The notes below the pieces were generated by a model. It saw only the letters and a program-made list of their open reading frames with translations. It was not told the origin of the DNA and searched no databases. Below, one piece after another: positions 46,138-55,651 of a stretch of DNA of 64,000 bases (its first letter is position 1; each line of letters opens with the position of its first letter). The position numbers and the translations under genes are program-made. Origin of the DNA: Shewanella sp. KT0246 (GTDB lineage Bacteria; Pseudomonadota; Gammaproteobacteria; Enterobacterales; Shewanellaceae); NCBI RefSeq assembly GCF_019654955.1, contig NZ_BPEV01000002.1, forward strand, positions 160,469 to 224,468, in the 5' to 3' direction.

Positions 46138-46267
46138 GTGAGATGTACTCAAGCGGGTTTCTTGAGACATAGAATTAGATGCGCAAATTAATCTTTTCTA
46201 TTCATGGGCTACAAAAGTGTCCATTCTATTCCCGCAAATTTCAAACTCAAAAAACTAAGGTAAGACC

Positions 46268-48085
46268 ATGAGTTTTAAACTGCGTTTATCCGTTATTACA
46301 TTAGCATTACTTCAAGCATATTCTGTGCAAGCTGCCGCTCCTGCAGTACCAATGAATGAAACGATCGTCGTAACTGGCACCCGTTTTGATAGTTCAGCAG
46401 AAAAGCAACTCACTGTTATTAACACCATTGAACGAGAAGAAATTGATTCACTTAGCCCTAAATCGGTTGTCGACGTATTAGAGCAATTACCCGGCTTAAG
46501 TGTGACTCGAAATGGTGGCGCAGGCCAAAATGCAACCGTGAGTATTCGCGGTACAAGTTCTGGTCATACTCTGGTTTTAGTTGATGGATTAAGAATTGGT
46601 TCAGCCACATTAGGTTCTATCAATTTTGGCGCTATTTCACCGCAAAATATTGAACGCATCGAAGTTGTAAAAGGTCCACGCGCCTCCGTTTGGGGAAGCG
46701 ATGCTATCGGTGGCGTAATTCAAATTTTCACCCGCAAACTTGACGGTGGGGAATGGTATGCCAGTGCTGAAGCAGGTAGTAATAACTACGTGCGTGGTAG
46801 CTTAGGTGGCGGCATTAAGCACGGTGACGGTAGTAGTACTATTTCTGTTAGTAGCGAAAGCTCTGATGGCTATGATGTCTATAATGGCACCCCTGAAGAG
46901 GCCGATGATGATGGTTATGACCGCATCGGTATTAATGTAATTGGTTCGCAAAACGTATCAGAGCAATGGCAAGTAAATTGGAACATGCAATATGACACTG
47001 GTAATAACCAGTACGATGACACATATGGCATGGGCAGCTCTGATGAAAGTGACTTTGATAACTACTTGTGGAACCTTGGAACACAATACACTGGCGAACG
47101 CTACACCAGTAAATTCAATTTAGGGCAATCACAGGATTCAAATACCAACTTCCGCGGTGATAACCCTGATGTGCCTAAATCAGATTACGAAACCACTCGA
47201 GATCAAATCAGCTGGACAAACCAATACCTAGCCACTGAATCATTAACCTTAATCGGCGGAGCCGATTGGTATAACGAGTCAGTCACTGGCGACTATGAAA
47301 ACGATGAACGCAATGTAATTGGCGTTTATGCATTAGCACAATATAACTGGAGTAACTTCTTGTTCGAGGGGGCTATTCGTTACGATGATGTCGAAAATAT
47401 TGATAATGAAACCTCTTACAACTTAAGTGCAGCCTATCAATTTTCAGAGAGCTGGCGCCTAACTGCAAGTACTGGCACAGGTTTCAGAGCCCCCACTTTT
47501 AATGACCTATATTGGCCAGGTTCTGGTAATCCAGATTTAGTATCTGAAACATCAACTAATAATGAGCTTACCCTAAACTACAACAGCAAAGCAGTTCAGG
47601 CTTATATCAGTGTTTTCCAGAATGAAATTGATAATTTAATCGCATGGGCACCTAACGAAACTGGGATGTGGATGCCAGCGAACATTAATGAAGCCAAAAT
47701 TAAAGGCGCTGAACTATCGCTCAATGCCCGCATTGCTCAACTCGATCATAAAATGTCGTACACCTATTTAGACACATCTGATGAAACAACAGGTGAAGAA
47801 TTGGTTGGCCGCAGTGAACATGAGTTTGACTACAGTATCGGTTACCAGTGGCAAAACTTTGATGTGATGGTGAATTACCATCATCAAAGTGAGCGCTACT
47901 CAGGCTACGGTGCTTACCTTGACGCCTACGATACTCTTGATGTCAGCCTCGGCTACTTATTTGCTGAAAAATGGCAAGTTCGTCTGAAAGCGAACAACGT
48001 CTTCGACGAGGAGTTTTCATCGGTCAACAACTACAACAATTCAGGGGCTGAATACTTCCTTAGTCTAAGCTACCAAGCTTTCTAA
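46268..48085 (+). CDS. btuB: Cobalamin TonB-dependent receptor BtuB
   Basis: The 605-residue protein has a signal peptide, a TonB box region (ETIVVTGT), a plug with VVDVLEQLPGLSVTRNGGAG and RIEVVKGPRASVWGSDAIGG, and a barrel ending SLSYQAF. Length and plug are close to BtuB (about 600 residues). With a cobalamin riboswitch and btuDC behind it, vitamin B12 or cobamide uptake is nearly certain. ATG is at 46268, about 130 bp after the riboswitch. Confidence 0.94.
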   Translation: MSFKLRLSVITLALLQAYSVQAAAPAVPMNETIVVTGTRFDSSAEKQLTVINTIEREEIDSLSPKSVVDVLEQLPGLSVTRNGGAGQNATVSIRGTSSGHTLVLVDGLRIGSATLGSINFGAISPQNIERIEVVKGPRASVWGSDAIGGVIQIFTRKLDGGEWYASAEAGSNNYVRGSLGGGIKHGDGSSTISVSSESSDGYDVYNGTPEEADDDGYDRIGINVIGSQNVSEQWQVNWNMQYDTGNNQYDDTYGMGSSDESDFDNYLWNLGTQYTGERYTSKFNLGQSQDSNTNFRGDNPDVPKSDYETTRDQISWTNQYLATESLTLIGGADWYNESVTGDYENDERNVIGVYALAQYNWSNFLFEGAIRYDDVENIDNETSYNLSAAYQFSESWRLTASTGTGFRAPTFNDLYWPGSGNPDLVSETSTNNELTLNYNSKAVQAYISVFQNEIDNLIAWAPNETGMWMPANINEAKIKGAELSLNARIAQLDHKMSYTYLDTSDETTGEELVGRSEHEFDYSIGYQWQNFDVMVNYHHQSERYSGYGAYLDAYDTLDVSLGYLFAEKWQVRLKANNVFDEEFSSVNNYNNSGAEYFLSLSYQAF

Positions 48086-48136
48086 CCTTCCCTTACTGAA
48101 GAATCTTAGGCACCCGTAACAGGGTGTCTAAGTGAG

Positions 48137-48955
48137 ATGTTGAAAATGCTAAAAAAAGATTCTATACCTCACTTATCAGTCAGCGACTTAAGCTGGAGTT
48201 GTGCAGATAAAACGGTATTAAAGCAGCTTAGCTTTACCGTCAAAAAAGGTGAGGTTGTGGGTATTTTAGGCCCCAATGGCGTGGGTAAGTCCACATTACT
48301 ACGCTGTATTTACAAGTACCTAAAACCGACTCAAGGTCGTGTGTGTTTAGACGGCACCGATATTACCCAGATTTCCCGTAGGCAGTTCTCATCTAAAGTT
48401 GCTGTCGTGCTGCAACATCCACCAGCGGGATTTTCTATGACCGCCCGCCAATTACTAGCAACAGGGTTAGTAAGCCAACACCATTGGTGGCAAAGCATTG
48501 ATCATAAAAGTGAGCAACAACTCATTGATGATGTGCTTGAACAAGTTAATTTAGCGGATAAAGGTGAACTCTTTTTCGAACACCTTTCTGGTGGGGAAAA
48601 ACAACGCCTACTCATCGGTAGAGCATTGCTGCAAAAACCTGAAATTTTACTCTTAGATGAACCCACAAACCATCTCGATATTCGATATCAACTTGAAGTG
48701 CTGACACTGATCAAATCTCTGAATATTACTGTAATAGCCACCATTCATGATCTCAATCTTGCGAGCGCTTTTTGCGACCAGTTGTTGTTTCTAAAAGACG
48801 GCTGCTTAGTTAAAAATGGACCTCCTAACGCTGTTATGTCTGAAGATAATATACGCCATATTTATGGTGTAAATGCTCATATTGACCAACACCCGACTAA
48901 TGAAAAACCACGTGTAACGTACCATTACTCAGAGGCATTATATGCGGCTGTTTAA
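48137..48955 (+). CDS. btuD: Cobalamin ABC transporter ATPase BtuD
   Basis: The 272-residue ATPase has Walker A GILGPNGVGKSTLL, signature LSGGEKQRLLIGRAL and Walker B LLLDEPTNHLD. It resembles the FecE/FhuC/BtuD group. It energises corrinoid import with BtuC. Its stop overlaps the btuC start by 14 bases. Confidence 0.93.
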   Translation: MLKMLKKDSIPHLSVSDLSWSCADKTVLKQLSFTVKKGEVVGILGPNGVGKSTLLRCIYKYLKPTQGRVCLDGTDITQISRRQFSSKVAVVLQHPPAGFSMTARQLLATGLVSQHHWWQSIDHKSEQQLIDDVLEQVNLADKGELFFEHLSGGEKQRLLIGRALLQKPEILLLDEPTNHLDIRYQLEVLTLIKSLNITVIATIHDLNLASAFCDQLLFLKDGCLVKNGPPNAVMSEDNIRHIYGVNAHIDQHPTNEKPRVTYHYSEALYAAV

Positions 48956-49955
48956 TGCTAACACCTTACTATTGGTATTAACGCCACTGGTATTTTTCAG
49001 CCCTATTTTGGCCATCATTATCGGCAGTGCCAATATTGAATTTGAAAATGTCATTGGCGCCATTTTACGTGCGATAAATTTCGACACACCAGCAACGGGT
49101 TCACTCGCTATTTCCGATCGCATTATTATTGAACTTAGAATGCCAAGAGCCATTATGGCCATGGTGTGCGGCGCGGGATTGGCCATTTCAGGTTCGGTAC
49201 TGCAATGTGTTACCCGTAACCCGTTGGCAGACCCATACTTATTCGGTATTAGCTCAGGCGCTGCATTAGGCGCAATCCTTGCTATTACTGGTGGTATCGC
49301 ATTTTTACCTTTACCGATTTGTGCATTTTTAGGATCACTTATAGCCGTCGGGATGGTCATGATCATGTCCCGTGATGGGCAAGTCGAAACCTTAGTGTTA
49401 TCAGGGGTAGCGATTTCATTTTTATTGTCTTCGATTGCCAATCTCATATTGTATTTCAGCGATCAGCAGGCTATTCAAGCTGTGCTATTTTGGTCTTTAG
49501 GCAGCTTTGCCAATGCCACTTGGTCATCGCTATTTTACCCAAGTCTTATCGTATTTTTGGGTAGCATCATCATTTTTAGATTCCAGCGCCCTCTTCATGC
49601 ACTGATGGTCGGTAATGAAAGCGCCCACACTCAAGGTGTTGCGGTCCTCCCCCTCAGGCTTGGGATGTTAATGCTAACTGCGCTTATCACTTCATCATTA
49701 GTTGCTACCTGTGGCGGCATTGGTTTTGTCGGCTTAATGGTGCCGCACATATCCAGAATACTTCTTGGCGCAGCGCATCCTGCAGGCTTAATCGTCACCG
49801 CCATGATGGGCGCCATTTTGATGGTGTCAGTAGATATCTTGTCAAGAGTCATTCTACCTAGCCAAGAGCTACCCGTTGGCGTGATGACAGCCATGATGGG
49901 TAGCGCATTCTTCATTTCATTGCTTATTAAACGTCAGCAAAAGGCCACTCGATGA
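48942..49955 (+). CDS. btuC: Cobalamin ABC transporter permease BtuC
   Basis: The 337-residue FecCD/BtuC permease has ten or so hydrophobic segments and RMPRAIMAMVCGAGLAISGS and GGIGFVGLMVPHISR, the family signatures. It imports cobalamin across the inner membrane with BtuD and BtuF. It is the only BtuCD set in the window. It overlaps cobU by 4 bases. Confidence 0.93.
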   Translation: MRLFNANTLLLVLTPLVFFSPILAIIIGSANIEFENVIGAILRAINFDTPATGSLAISDRIIIELRMPRAIMAMVCGAGLAISGSVLQCVTRNPLADPYLFGISSGAALGAILAITGGIAFLPLPICAFLGSLIAVGMVMIMSRDGQVETLVLSGVAISFLLSSIANLILYFSDQQAIQAVLFWSLGSFANATWSSLFYPSLIVFLGSIIIFRFQRPLHALMVGNESAHTQGVAVLPLRLGMLMLTALITSSLVATCGGIGFVGLMVPHISRILLGAAHPAGLIVTAMMGAILMVSVDILSRVILPSQELPVGVMTAMMGSAFFISLLIKRQQKATR

Positions 49956-50491
49956 AACAACTGATTATTGGCGGCGCTCGCTCAGGCAAAAGCAAAATGG
50001 CTCAGCAATACGCTAAGCAATGGCAACAGCAAACCCAAGGTGACGTTATCGTTATCGCAACTGCGCAACATGATGACAGCTCAATGAAGCAAAGGATTGC
50101 CCATCATCAACAAAATAGACCTAAGCATTGGCAAACCGTTGAAACACACCTGCAGCTTGCTGAGGCAATAACCCAATACAGCACCAAGGGGAACCTAATT
50201 CTGGTGGACTGCTTAACGCTCTGGTTATCCAATACTCTGATGTTTGCAGCTAATCAAAAAGACAGCAGCTTTGACCAAATGAAACAGCAGTTGCTTGATG
50301 CCATTAACGCAAGTACAGCTGAGTTAGTCCTTATTAGTAATGAAGTCGGCCAAGGCGTTGTGCCCTTAGGCGAGCTTTCAAGAGAATTTGTCGATCAATC
50401 AGGTTGGCTACATCAGTCGTTAAGCCAATATGTAGACCAAGTAGCGATTTGTATTGCAGGACTGCCTTTGGTGCTAAAGGAGGCTAAATAA
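49952..50491 (+). CDS. cobU: Adenosylcobinamide kinase / guanylyltransferase CobU
   Basis: The 179-residue protein has P-loop LIIGGARSGKSKMAQ, HHQQNRPKHWQTVE (with the guanylylation histidine), VDCLTLWLSN and SNEVGQGVVPLGELSREFVD, all the conserved CobU motifs. It phosphorylates adenosylcobinamide and attaches GMP. A second, diverged copy lies at 51368. Confidence 0.93.
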   Translation: MKQLIIGGARSGKSKMAQQYAKQWQQQTQGDVIVIATAQHDDSSMKQRIAHHQQNRPKHWQTVETHLQLAEAITQYSTKGNLILVDCLTLWLSNTLMFAANQKDSSFDQMKQQLLDAINASTAELVLISNEVGQGVVPLGELSREFVDQSGWLHQSLSQYVDQVAICIAGLPLVLKEAK

Positions 50492-50493
50492 TC

Positions 50494-51375
50494 ATGACTT
50501 TATTCAGTAAACTTCTTAACCATATCGTGTTCGCGGTACTGACACTATTTACCAGCAACATGGTAAATGCAGCCGAAATGGCTCCGAGTAAAACCGAGCA
50601 ACGTTACGTGGTGCTGTCGCCACATGCGGTTGAAATGCTATTTGATATTGGCGCTGGCGATACTATCATCGGCACAGTTGAATACGCAGACTACCCTGAA
50701 GCTGCAAATAAAATACGCCGTATTGGCCGCTACGATTACGTTAACTATGAAGCGCTATTATCACTCAATCCTGATGCCATTATTGTAAACAGCCAAAGTA
50801 CGTCATCGGGTATTTTAGAGCGTCTAAGCGATCTTGGTTTTCCGGTTATCGACACCAGCGTCGAAAAGCTAACTGACATTCCTAAAAGGCTCAATGAACT
50901 TGGCGAACTCACTGGAAATCAATATAAGGCTAATCAGCAAGCGCAAGAGTTTAGTCATTTATTAGCTGAAATACGTAACGAGTTTCAACATCAAACACCC
51001 GTAAACGTATTTTATCAAGTGTGGCCAAATCCACTCACTACCACCTCAAGTCAATGGATGAACGAGATTTTTGCTGGCTGTGGCGGAGTAAACGTCTTTT
51101 ACGGTTCGCACTCTGATTACCCGCAAGTCAGTATTGAGCAGGTCGTCACGACCATGCCAGACATCATTCTAAAACCTATCTATCACGGTAATAGTAATCA
51201 AGAAGTGGTTAGTTGGGAGACATGGAAAGAATTACCTGCAGTGATTAACCAACAAGTTAAGTCACTCGAAGGCGATTTAATCCACCGCACAGGCCCAAGA
51301 GTGTTACAGGGAATGATTAACGTTTGCCGTAATATTGATAATGCTCGTCAATATCAAGCGAGCGCCCATGATTAG
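50494..51375 (+). CDS. btuF: Cobalamin-binding periplasmic protein BtuF
   Basis: The 293-residue protein has a signal peptide (to VNA), VVLSPHAVEMLFDIGAGDTI and YEALLSLNPDAIIV, matching BtuF. It delivers corrinoid to BtuCD, whose genes are just upstream. It lies between the two cobU copies and overlaps the second by 8 bases. Confidence 0.92.
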   Translation: MTLFSKLLNHIVFAVLTLFTSNMVNAAEMAPSKTEQRYVVLSPHAVEMLFDIGAGDTIIGTVEYADYPEAANKIRRIGRYDYVNYEALLSLNPDAIIVNSQSTSSGILERLSDLGFPVIDTSVEKLTDIPKRLNELGELTGNQYKANQQAQEFSHLLAEIRNEFQHQTPVNVFYQVWPNPLTTTSSQWMNEIFAGCGGVNVFYGSHSDYPQVSIEQVVTTMPDIILKPIYHGNSNQEVVSWETWKELPAVINQQVKSLEGDLIHRTGPRVLQGMINVCRNIDNARQYQASAHD

Positions 51376-51889
51376 CTTTTATTTGGGCGGTGCTCGTAGC
51401 GGTAAATCTGGGCTTGCAGAGCAAGAAGTTGCACTTAGCCAACAACCCGCTATTTATATCGCTACGTCTAGACCCAGTGCATCGATGCAGCCACGAATTC
51501 GCTTACATAAAGCACAAAGACCAACGTCGTGGAAAACGCTTGAAATACCGCTAGACCTCAGTCGAACCTTAGCTGATATCGATAAACCCAACCAAACCAT
51601 CATCATTGATTGCTTAACGTTATGGTTAACCAATCACCTTATGGCGCAATCTTCACTTGAAGACGAAATCAAACAATTGTCGACAAGACTTGCCCAAATG
51701 CAATCCCATTGTGTAGTTGTTAGCACTGAATGTGGCCAAAGCCTTATTCCGAAAGACGCTTTGAGCCTTAAATTTGTTGCCGCCAGCGGTGAGATGCATC
51801 AAGCCATTTCTCATGTTGCTAACAAGGTATTTTTCTGCCAAAGCCGTATTGCGATTCCAGTTAAAACATCAAAGGAATCGCATTCATGA
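51368..51889 (+). CDS. cobU: Second, diverged CobU paralog
   Basis: The 173-residue protein has P-loop FYLGGARSGKSGLAE, LHKAQRPTSWKTLE and IDCLTLWLTN, so it keeps both the ATP site and the GMP-histidine region. The canonical NEVG is changed to TECG, the following R-x-F-x-D region to LSLKFVAASG, and the C-terminal GLP is lost. It may do only one of the two reactions or favour another corrinoid. ATG at 51368 overlaps btuF. An earlier in-frame ATG at 51335 is rejected. Confidence 0.88.
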   Translation: MISFYLGGARSGKSGLAEQEVALSQQPAIYIATSRPSASMQPRIRLHKAQRPTSWKTLEIPLDLSRTLADIDKPNQTIIIDCLTLWLTNHLMAQSSLEDEIKQLSTRLAQMQSHCVVVSTECGQSLIPKDALSLKFVAASGEMHQAISHVANKVFFCQSRIAIPVKTSKESHS

Positions 51890-52533
51890 ACAACACTCGA
51901 TTCACCTTTTTACGCCATGGCCAACCAGAACAACACGACTGCTTATTAGGTCGCACCAACCCTTGCCTCACTGAGCGCGGTTGGCAACAAATGCACCTTA
52001 GTAGCCAAGACATAAAGTTCGACCGCATTATCAGTTCTCCGCTGCGGCGTTGCAGCCAATTTGCCCATCATTTAGCTGATAAAACAAGTAAACCATTACA
52101 GGTTTGTCCTGACTGGCAAGAGCTGGATTTTGGTTTATGGGACGGTTTGCCATTATCCCAACTATGGCAAGACACTCACTGTGGCTACCCTCAGTTTTGG
52201 CAGCAGCCTTTTGTCATCACGCCCCCGCAAGGGGAGTCGAGCCTAGAGTTGCTCACACGTGCTACGGCGCAAATCAAATTAATAAGTCAAAACCATCAAG
52301 GTGAGCACATTTTGATTGTCACGCATTCAGGTGTTATTCGCATCTTAATGCATTGGCTTTTTTCACCAGCCGACTTGGCTGATGACATAAAGGTATTAGG
52401 CCATCAAACCACTGGGAACGCGCACCTCAGTCACCTTGTTGTTGCCCACGCTGCTCGCCTAGAAATACAAACTTATATCGATGAAGACAACAAGTTATGG
52501 CCACAATTAACTGGCCTACATAACCCTAAGTAA
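51886..52533 (+). CDS. cobC: Alpha-ribazole phosphatase CobC
   Basis: The 215-residue histidine phosphatase starts FTFLRHGQPEQHDCLLGRTN with the RHG motif and has LDFGLWDG and LIVTHSGVIRILMHW. This is the CobC pattern. It removes the 5-phosphate of alpha-ribazole phosphate or of adenosylcobalamin phosphate. It overlaps the cobU paralog by 4 bases and precedes cobT. Confidence 0.88.
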   Translation: MNNTRFTFLRHGQPEQHDCLLGRTNPCLTERGWQQMHLSSQDIKFDRIISSPLRRCSQFAHHLADKTSKPLQVCPDWQELDFGLWDGLPLSQLWQDTHCGYPQFWQQPFVITPPQGESSLELLTRATAQIKLISQNHQGEHILIVTHSGVIRILMHWLFSPADLADDIKVLGHQTTGNAHLSHLVVAHAARLEIQTYIDEDNKLWPQLTGLHNPK

Positions 52534-52572
52534 GCCCGTTTAAAAGCTCGTAAACGCTGGAGAGATATAACA

Positions 52573-53649
52573 ATGAAAACAATTTGCTTCAATATTTTAA
52601 ATTGTGCCGCAACGCAATTGCCTGGTTTGCATGAACTCTCCGATGCGGGTGCAGGCTACAACTTAATGCACTTCACCCCTACACGAGACAGTGAAATTAT
52701 TGCTAATGGTTACGCCACCACGGTATTACCCACAAATAGCTTGGCAACCAAAGGGGCTGACAAGTATGACGGATTGCTCAGTAACGGCGGCATCAGCCCA
52801 GCAGTACTTAGCCATGGCTTATTAACACTGTTAGATAATCATGGGTATAACATCGAGTTTCACAGTTTTAACTTCAATGTAAGTCAGCCACAAGTACAAG
52901 CTGAAACATGGCTTACGCAGTCTCATCATGGTGGCCGTGACATTGATGCTACTGAATTAATAGAAACACAGTTTATTCCAACGTTAATCGATCAAGCCCA
53001 ACGAGGCTGTATCAGTGTTTTGTCTGAATGCGGCGTGGGTGGCACTACCTTCTCAACCTTATGGCTACGTTTACTCACTGGGTTAGACCTATCACCGGCA
53101 GGCAGTACTAAAGATCCCAAAAAGCTAGCAATAAAACAGCAGTTATTAAGTGAACTTGAAAATCTGTATCGGCAAAATGGTGAGCAATTCAGTGAACAAC
53201 GTTTGCTTGCTAACCCACTATTTCATGACCCTATTCAACTGGCCATCATTAAGTTATGCCAGCAATGGCCAACGGCATTACCACTCCCCATTTTTGCGGG
53301 CGGAATGATGTTTGTAGCGCCATTAATGGCAGCACGAGACACGACTAAAGAATTACAACCCACGGTCATTCATACCACTCGCTGGGTTCTAAATGGTGAC
53401 GGTGAACGGGTACTTGCTCAACTTGATAGCAAAGATACCGTTATCACCCATAACACCAATTTCAATCTATCAAGTTTAAGCTGTCTGCAGTGTTATGAGC
53501 ATGGTTTGGTTGTAGAAGGCTGTGGCTTAGGCGGTTTGTTGGTACTCAGTGAAGCGCTCAATATTGACGAGCAAAGCATCATCACGGCTTTAGAAAAAGC
53601 GGTACATGACTATCAGCGTCCATTTCTTGAAAATCATCATGTGGCCTAA
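52573..53649 (+). CDS. cobT: Archaeal/cyanobacterial-type CobT (UPF0284 / TIGR00303-like)
   Basis: The 358-residue protein has SECGVGGTTFSTLWLRL and EGCGLGGLL where the UPF0284/TIGR00303 proteins have ECxPGGTT and VKEGVGAGG. The N-terminus lacks the opening motifs of canonical bacterial CobT. Its place between cobC and btuR makes it the nicotinate-nucleotide:base phosphoribosyltransferase that makes alpha-ribazole phosphate. The similarity to archaeal MJ1598-type proteins was judged by eye. Confidence 0.75.
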   Translation: MKTICFNILNCAATQLPGLHELSDAGAGYNLMHFTPTRDSEIIANGYATTVLPTNSLATKGADKYDGLLSNGGISPAVLSHGLLTLLDNHGYNIEFHSFNFNVSQPQVQAETWLTQSHHGGRDIDATELIETQFIPTLIDQAQRGCISVLSECGVGGTTFSTLWLRLLTGLDLSPAGSTKDPKKLAIKQQLLSELENLYRQNGEQFSEQRLLANPLFHDPIQLAIIKLCQQWPTALPLPIFAGGMMFVAPLMAARDTTKELQPTVIHTTRWVLNGDGERVLAQLDSKDTVITHNTNFNLSSLSCLQCYEHGLVVEGCGLGGLLVLSEALNIDEQSIITALEKAVHDYQRPFLENHHVA

Positions 53650-53718
53650 CCAAGATGACTACCACCAAGTCTGTTGCAGTAGCCCAGATACGCAAAAATA
53701 CATTAAACGAGATAAACA

Positions 53719-54303
53719 ATGAGCTATAACCCGAAAAAACAAGCCGAACATAAAGAAAGAGTCGATAGCGCGATTGAGCAAGCTCAAGAAGAAAGAGGCC
53801 AAGTGCTTATTGTTACCGGTAATGGCAAAGGCAAAACCACTGCGGGCTTTGGCACTGCCTTTAGGGCATTAGGCCATGATCAAAAAGTCGCAGTGGTGCA
53901 ATTTGTTAAGGGCAATCTTGAGTGTGGTGAGCGTAACTTACTTGAGCAGCTCAACGTACCAATTCACACCATGAATACAGGCTTTAGTTGGAACAGCGAA
54001 GATAAAGAAAGTGATAAGCAAGCCGCGCAAATGGCTTGGCAGCAAGCTAAAGCTTTTTTATCTGACGACTCGTTCGATCTGGTGCTACTTGACGAGCTAA
54101 CTTATATGGTGACTTGGGGCTTTATTGAATTGGAAGATATTCTCAAATATTTACAAGCAAGACCCACTGAGATGTCGGTTATTATCACCGGCCGTGCGGC
54201 GCATCGAGAGCTTAAAGCTTACGCCGATACTGTCAGTGAAGTTAGACCTGAAAAGCATGCTTTTCAGCAAGGGCTTAAAGCACGTATTGGACTAGACTGG
54301 TAG
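53719..54303 (+). CDS. btuR: Corrinoid adenosyltransferase BtuR/CobO
   Basis: The 194-residue protein has the ATP loop LIVTGNGKGKTTAGFGTAFRA and DLVLLDELTYMVTWG, typical of BtuR/CobA/CobO. It attaches the adenosyl group to cobalt. It follows the cobT-like gene by 69 bases and precedes the CbiR-like gene by 7. Confidence 0.94.
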   Translation: MSYNPKKQAEHKERVDSAIEQAQEERGQVLIVTGNGKGKTTAGFGTAFRALGHDQKVAVVQFVKGNLECGERNLLEQLNVPIHTMNTGFSWNSEDKESDKQAAQMAWQQAKAFLSDDSFDLVLLDELTYMVTWGFIELEDILKYLQARPTEMSVIITGRAAHRELKAYADTVSEVRPEKHAFQQGLKARIGLDW

Positions 54304-54310
54304 AGACAAT

Positions 54311-55303
54311 ATGAAGCAACTAACCAATCTAACCGTCACTCCTAAACCTGGTCATCTATTTGAAAACTGGCAACAAGCTGAGAACTGGTTAACAAGAATG
54401 AGTTTAGATGGGTTTGAGATCTACCCTAATGGCTCATTTAATTATGAGCAAGTACCGAAAACGTTGACTGGCGGGTTTCACTTACAGTCATTCCCTATTC
54501 TCACACCTTTATTATATAACGATCAAAAAAGGTTGATGCATATCTTTGGTGATTGGAACACTGTCGAACAATTCTATGGCGGTACTGATGCTGATTTTCT
54601 TGTAGATACTATGGTCCACCAGCTCAATATGGCTCAAGATCTTGGGGCGCCCTACGCGGTTTTTCACCCTATGGATTGCGATATGGATAATATCATCACG
54701 CAGGATTTTCCATGGCAATATCAAGACACAATCAAAGCATGTGCAACGTTACTTAACCAAGCTTTAGCTAAAAGCCACTTTAATGGCTGGCTATTACTCG
54801 AAAATATGTGGTGGAATAAAAGCTTTAGACTCGATAACCGCAATCAATACGATGAACTTCGACTTGCGATTAATTATGATAAATGCGGAATATGCTTTGA
54901 TACCGGACATTTGATGGCAACACAGCCACAACTGAGTAATGAACCAGAAGCGATAAAGTTTATTGAAAACAGGCTACACAAACTAGACTTATACTCAGAA
55001 ATCATCACAGTACATTTGAACAGCAGTTTGCTTAGTCAAAATTATGAACCTTGGGAGCCTGATGAGTCAGATAAAGCACCATTTTGGCAGCAATTTGATC
55101 ATGCACTGAAGCATATTAACCAACTCGATCCGCACCAACCATTTGTCCAAACTAATCTATCTCATTTAATCGACTCAATTAGCCCTGACTTTGTTGTCCA
55201 TGAGTTATCTCAATGCGAGTTAGTCAATTGGCAAAATAATATCAAACATCAAATATTGTTGATGAACATATCTGAGCCAGAACAAAGCGGTCAGGCAGCA
55301 TAA
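54311..55303 (+). CDS. cbiR: CbiR-like TIM-barrel protein (AP endonuclease 2 superfamily)
   Basis: The 330-residue protein has the metal-ligand pattern of the AP_endonuc_2 / xylose-isomerase-like TIM barrel: His119 (AVFHPMD), Glu164 (LLLENMWW), Asp197 and His200 (ICFDTGHLM) and His235 (ITVHLNSS). This superfamily contains CbiR, a cobamide-remodelling hydrolase that cuts the phosphoribosyl bond. It is the last gene of a cobamide uptake and assembly operon, 7 bases after btuR, and this context is the main reason for the call. A sugar-phosphate isomerase is the alternative. Confidence 0.6.
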   Translation: MKQLTNLTVTPKPGHLFENWQQAENWLTRMSLDGFEIYPNGSFNYEQVPKTLTGGFHLQSFPILTPLLYNDQKRLMHIFGDWNTVEQFYGGTDADFLVDTMVHQLNMAQDLGAPYAVFHPMDCDMDNIITQDFPWQYQDTIKACATLLNQALAKSHFNGWLLLENMWWNKSFRLDNRNQYDELRLAINYDKCGICFDTGHLMATQPQLSNEPEAIKFIENRLHKLDLYSEIITVHLNSSLLSQNYEPWEPDESDKAPFWQQFDHALKHINQLDPHQPFVQTNLSHLIDSISPDFVVHELSQCELVNWQNNIKHQILLMNISEPEQSGQAA

Positions 55304-55593
55304 AAATGACGCATTATTCGCCCCCCAATAACGATTAAAATAATAAAAATTTGAATACCCTATAAATATTCTTATTGTTGCAATACTAAAGCCTTAGAGC
55401 CGAGTCCTTTAATACCATTAATAAACTCCCCCTTGGTCTTCTTGAAATTATTCATGGCAAATACTCAAAAGAGTTTAACGCCACACTTATCGTTAATGAG
55501 AGAAAACTAGTAACATTGTTAACTGCCATACAGATATATTTTCAAAAATTACCCCTTCAGATAAGTAACTATTTATAGAAAATGCTTACCCCC
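55304..55593. other. Intergenic gap, nothing recognised
   Basis: The gap between the convergent CbiR-like and MtrB-like genes is AT-rich. I see no reading frame, repeat or RNA in it apart from the terminator at its right end. Confidence 0.6.
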
Positions 55594-55628
55594 AAAAAAA
55601 GGCTATCACCCGAACTCGAATGATAGCC
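55594..55628 (-). terminator. Terminator after the MtrB-like gene
   Basis: An 8-bp stem (GGCTATCA and TGATAGCC) with a 12-base loop is followed on the minus strand by seven T. It lies 24 bp beyond the MtrB-like stop. Confidence 0.8.
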
Positions 55629-55651
55629 CTATAGATAACTAATTTGCTTTA

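Noticed and set aside
45346..46267. Small protein in the gap before btuB
   Set aside because: Short frames there stop after a few codons and lack ribosome-binding sites.
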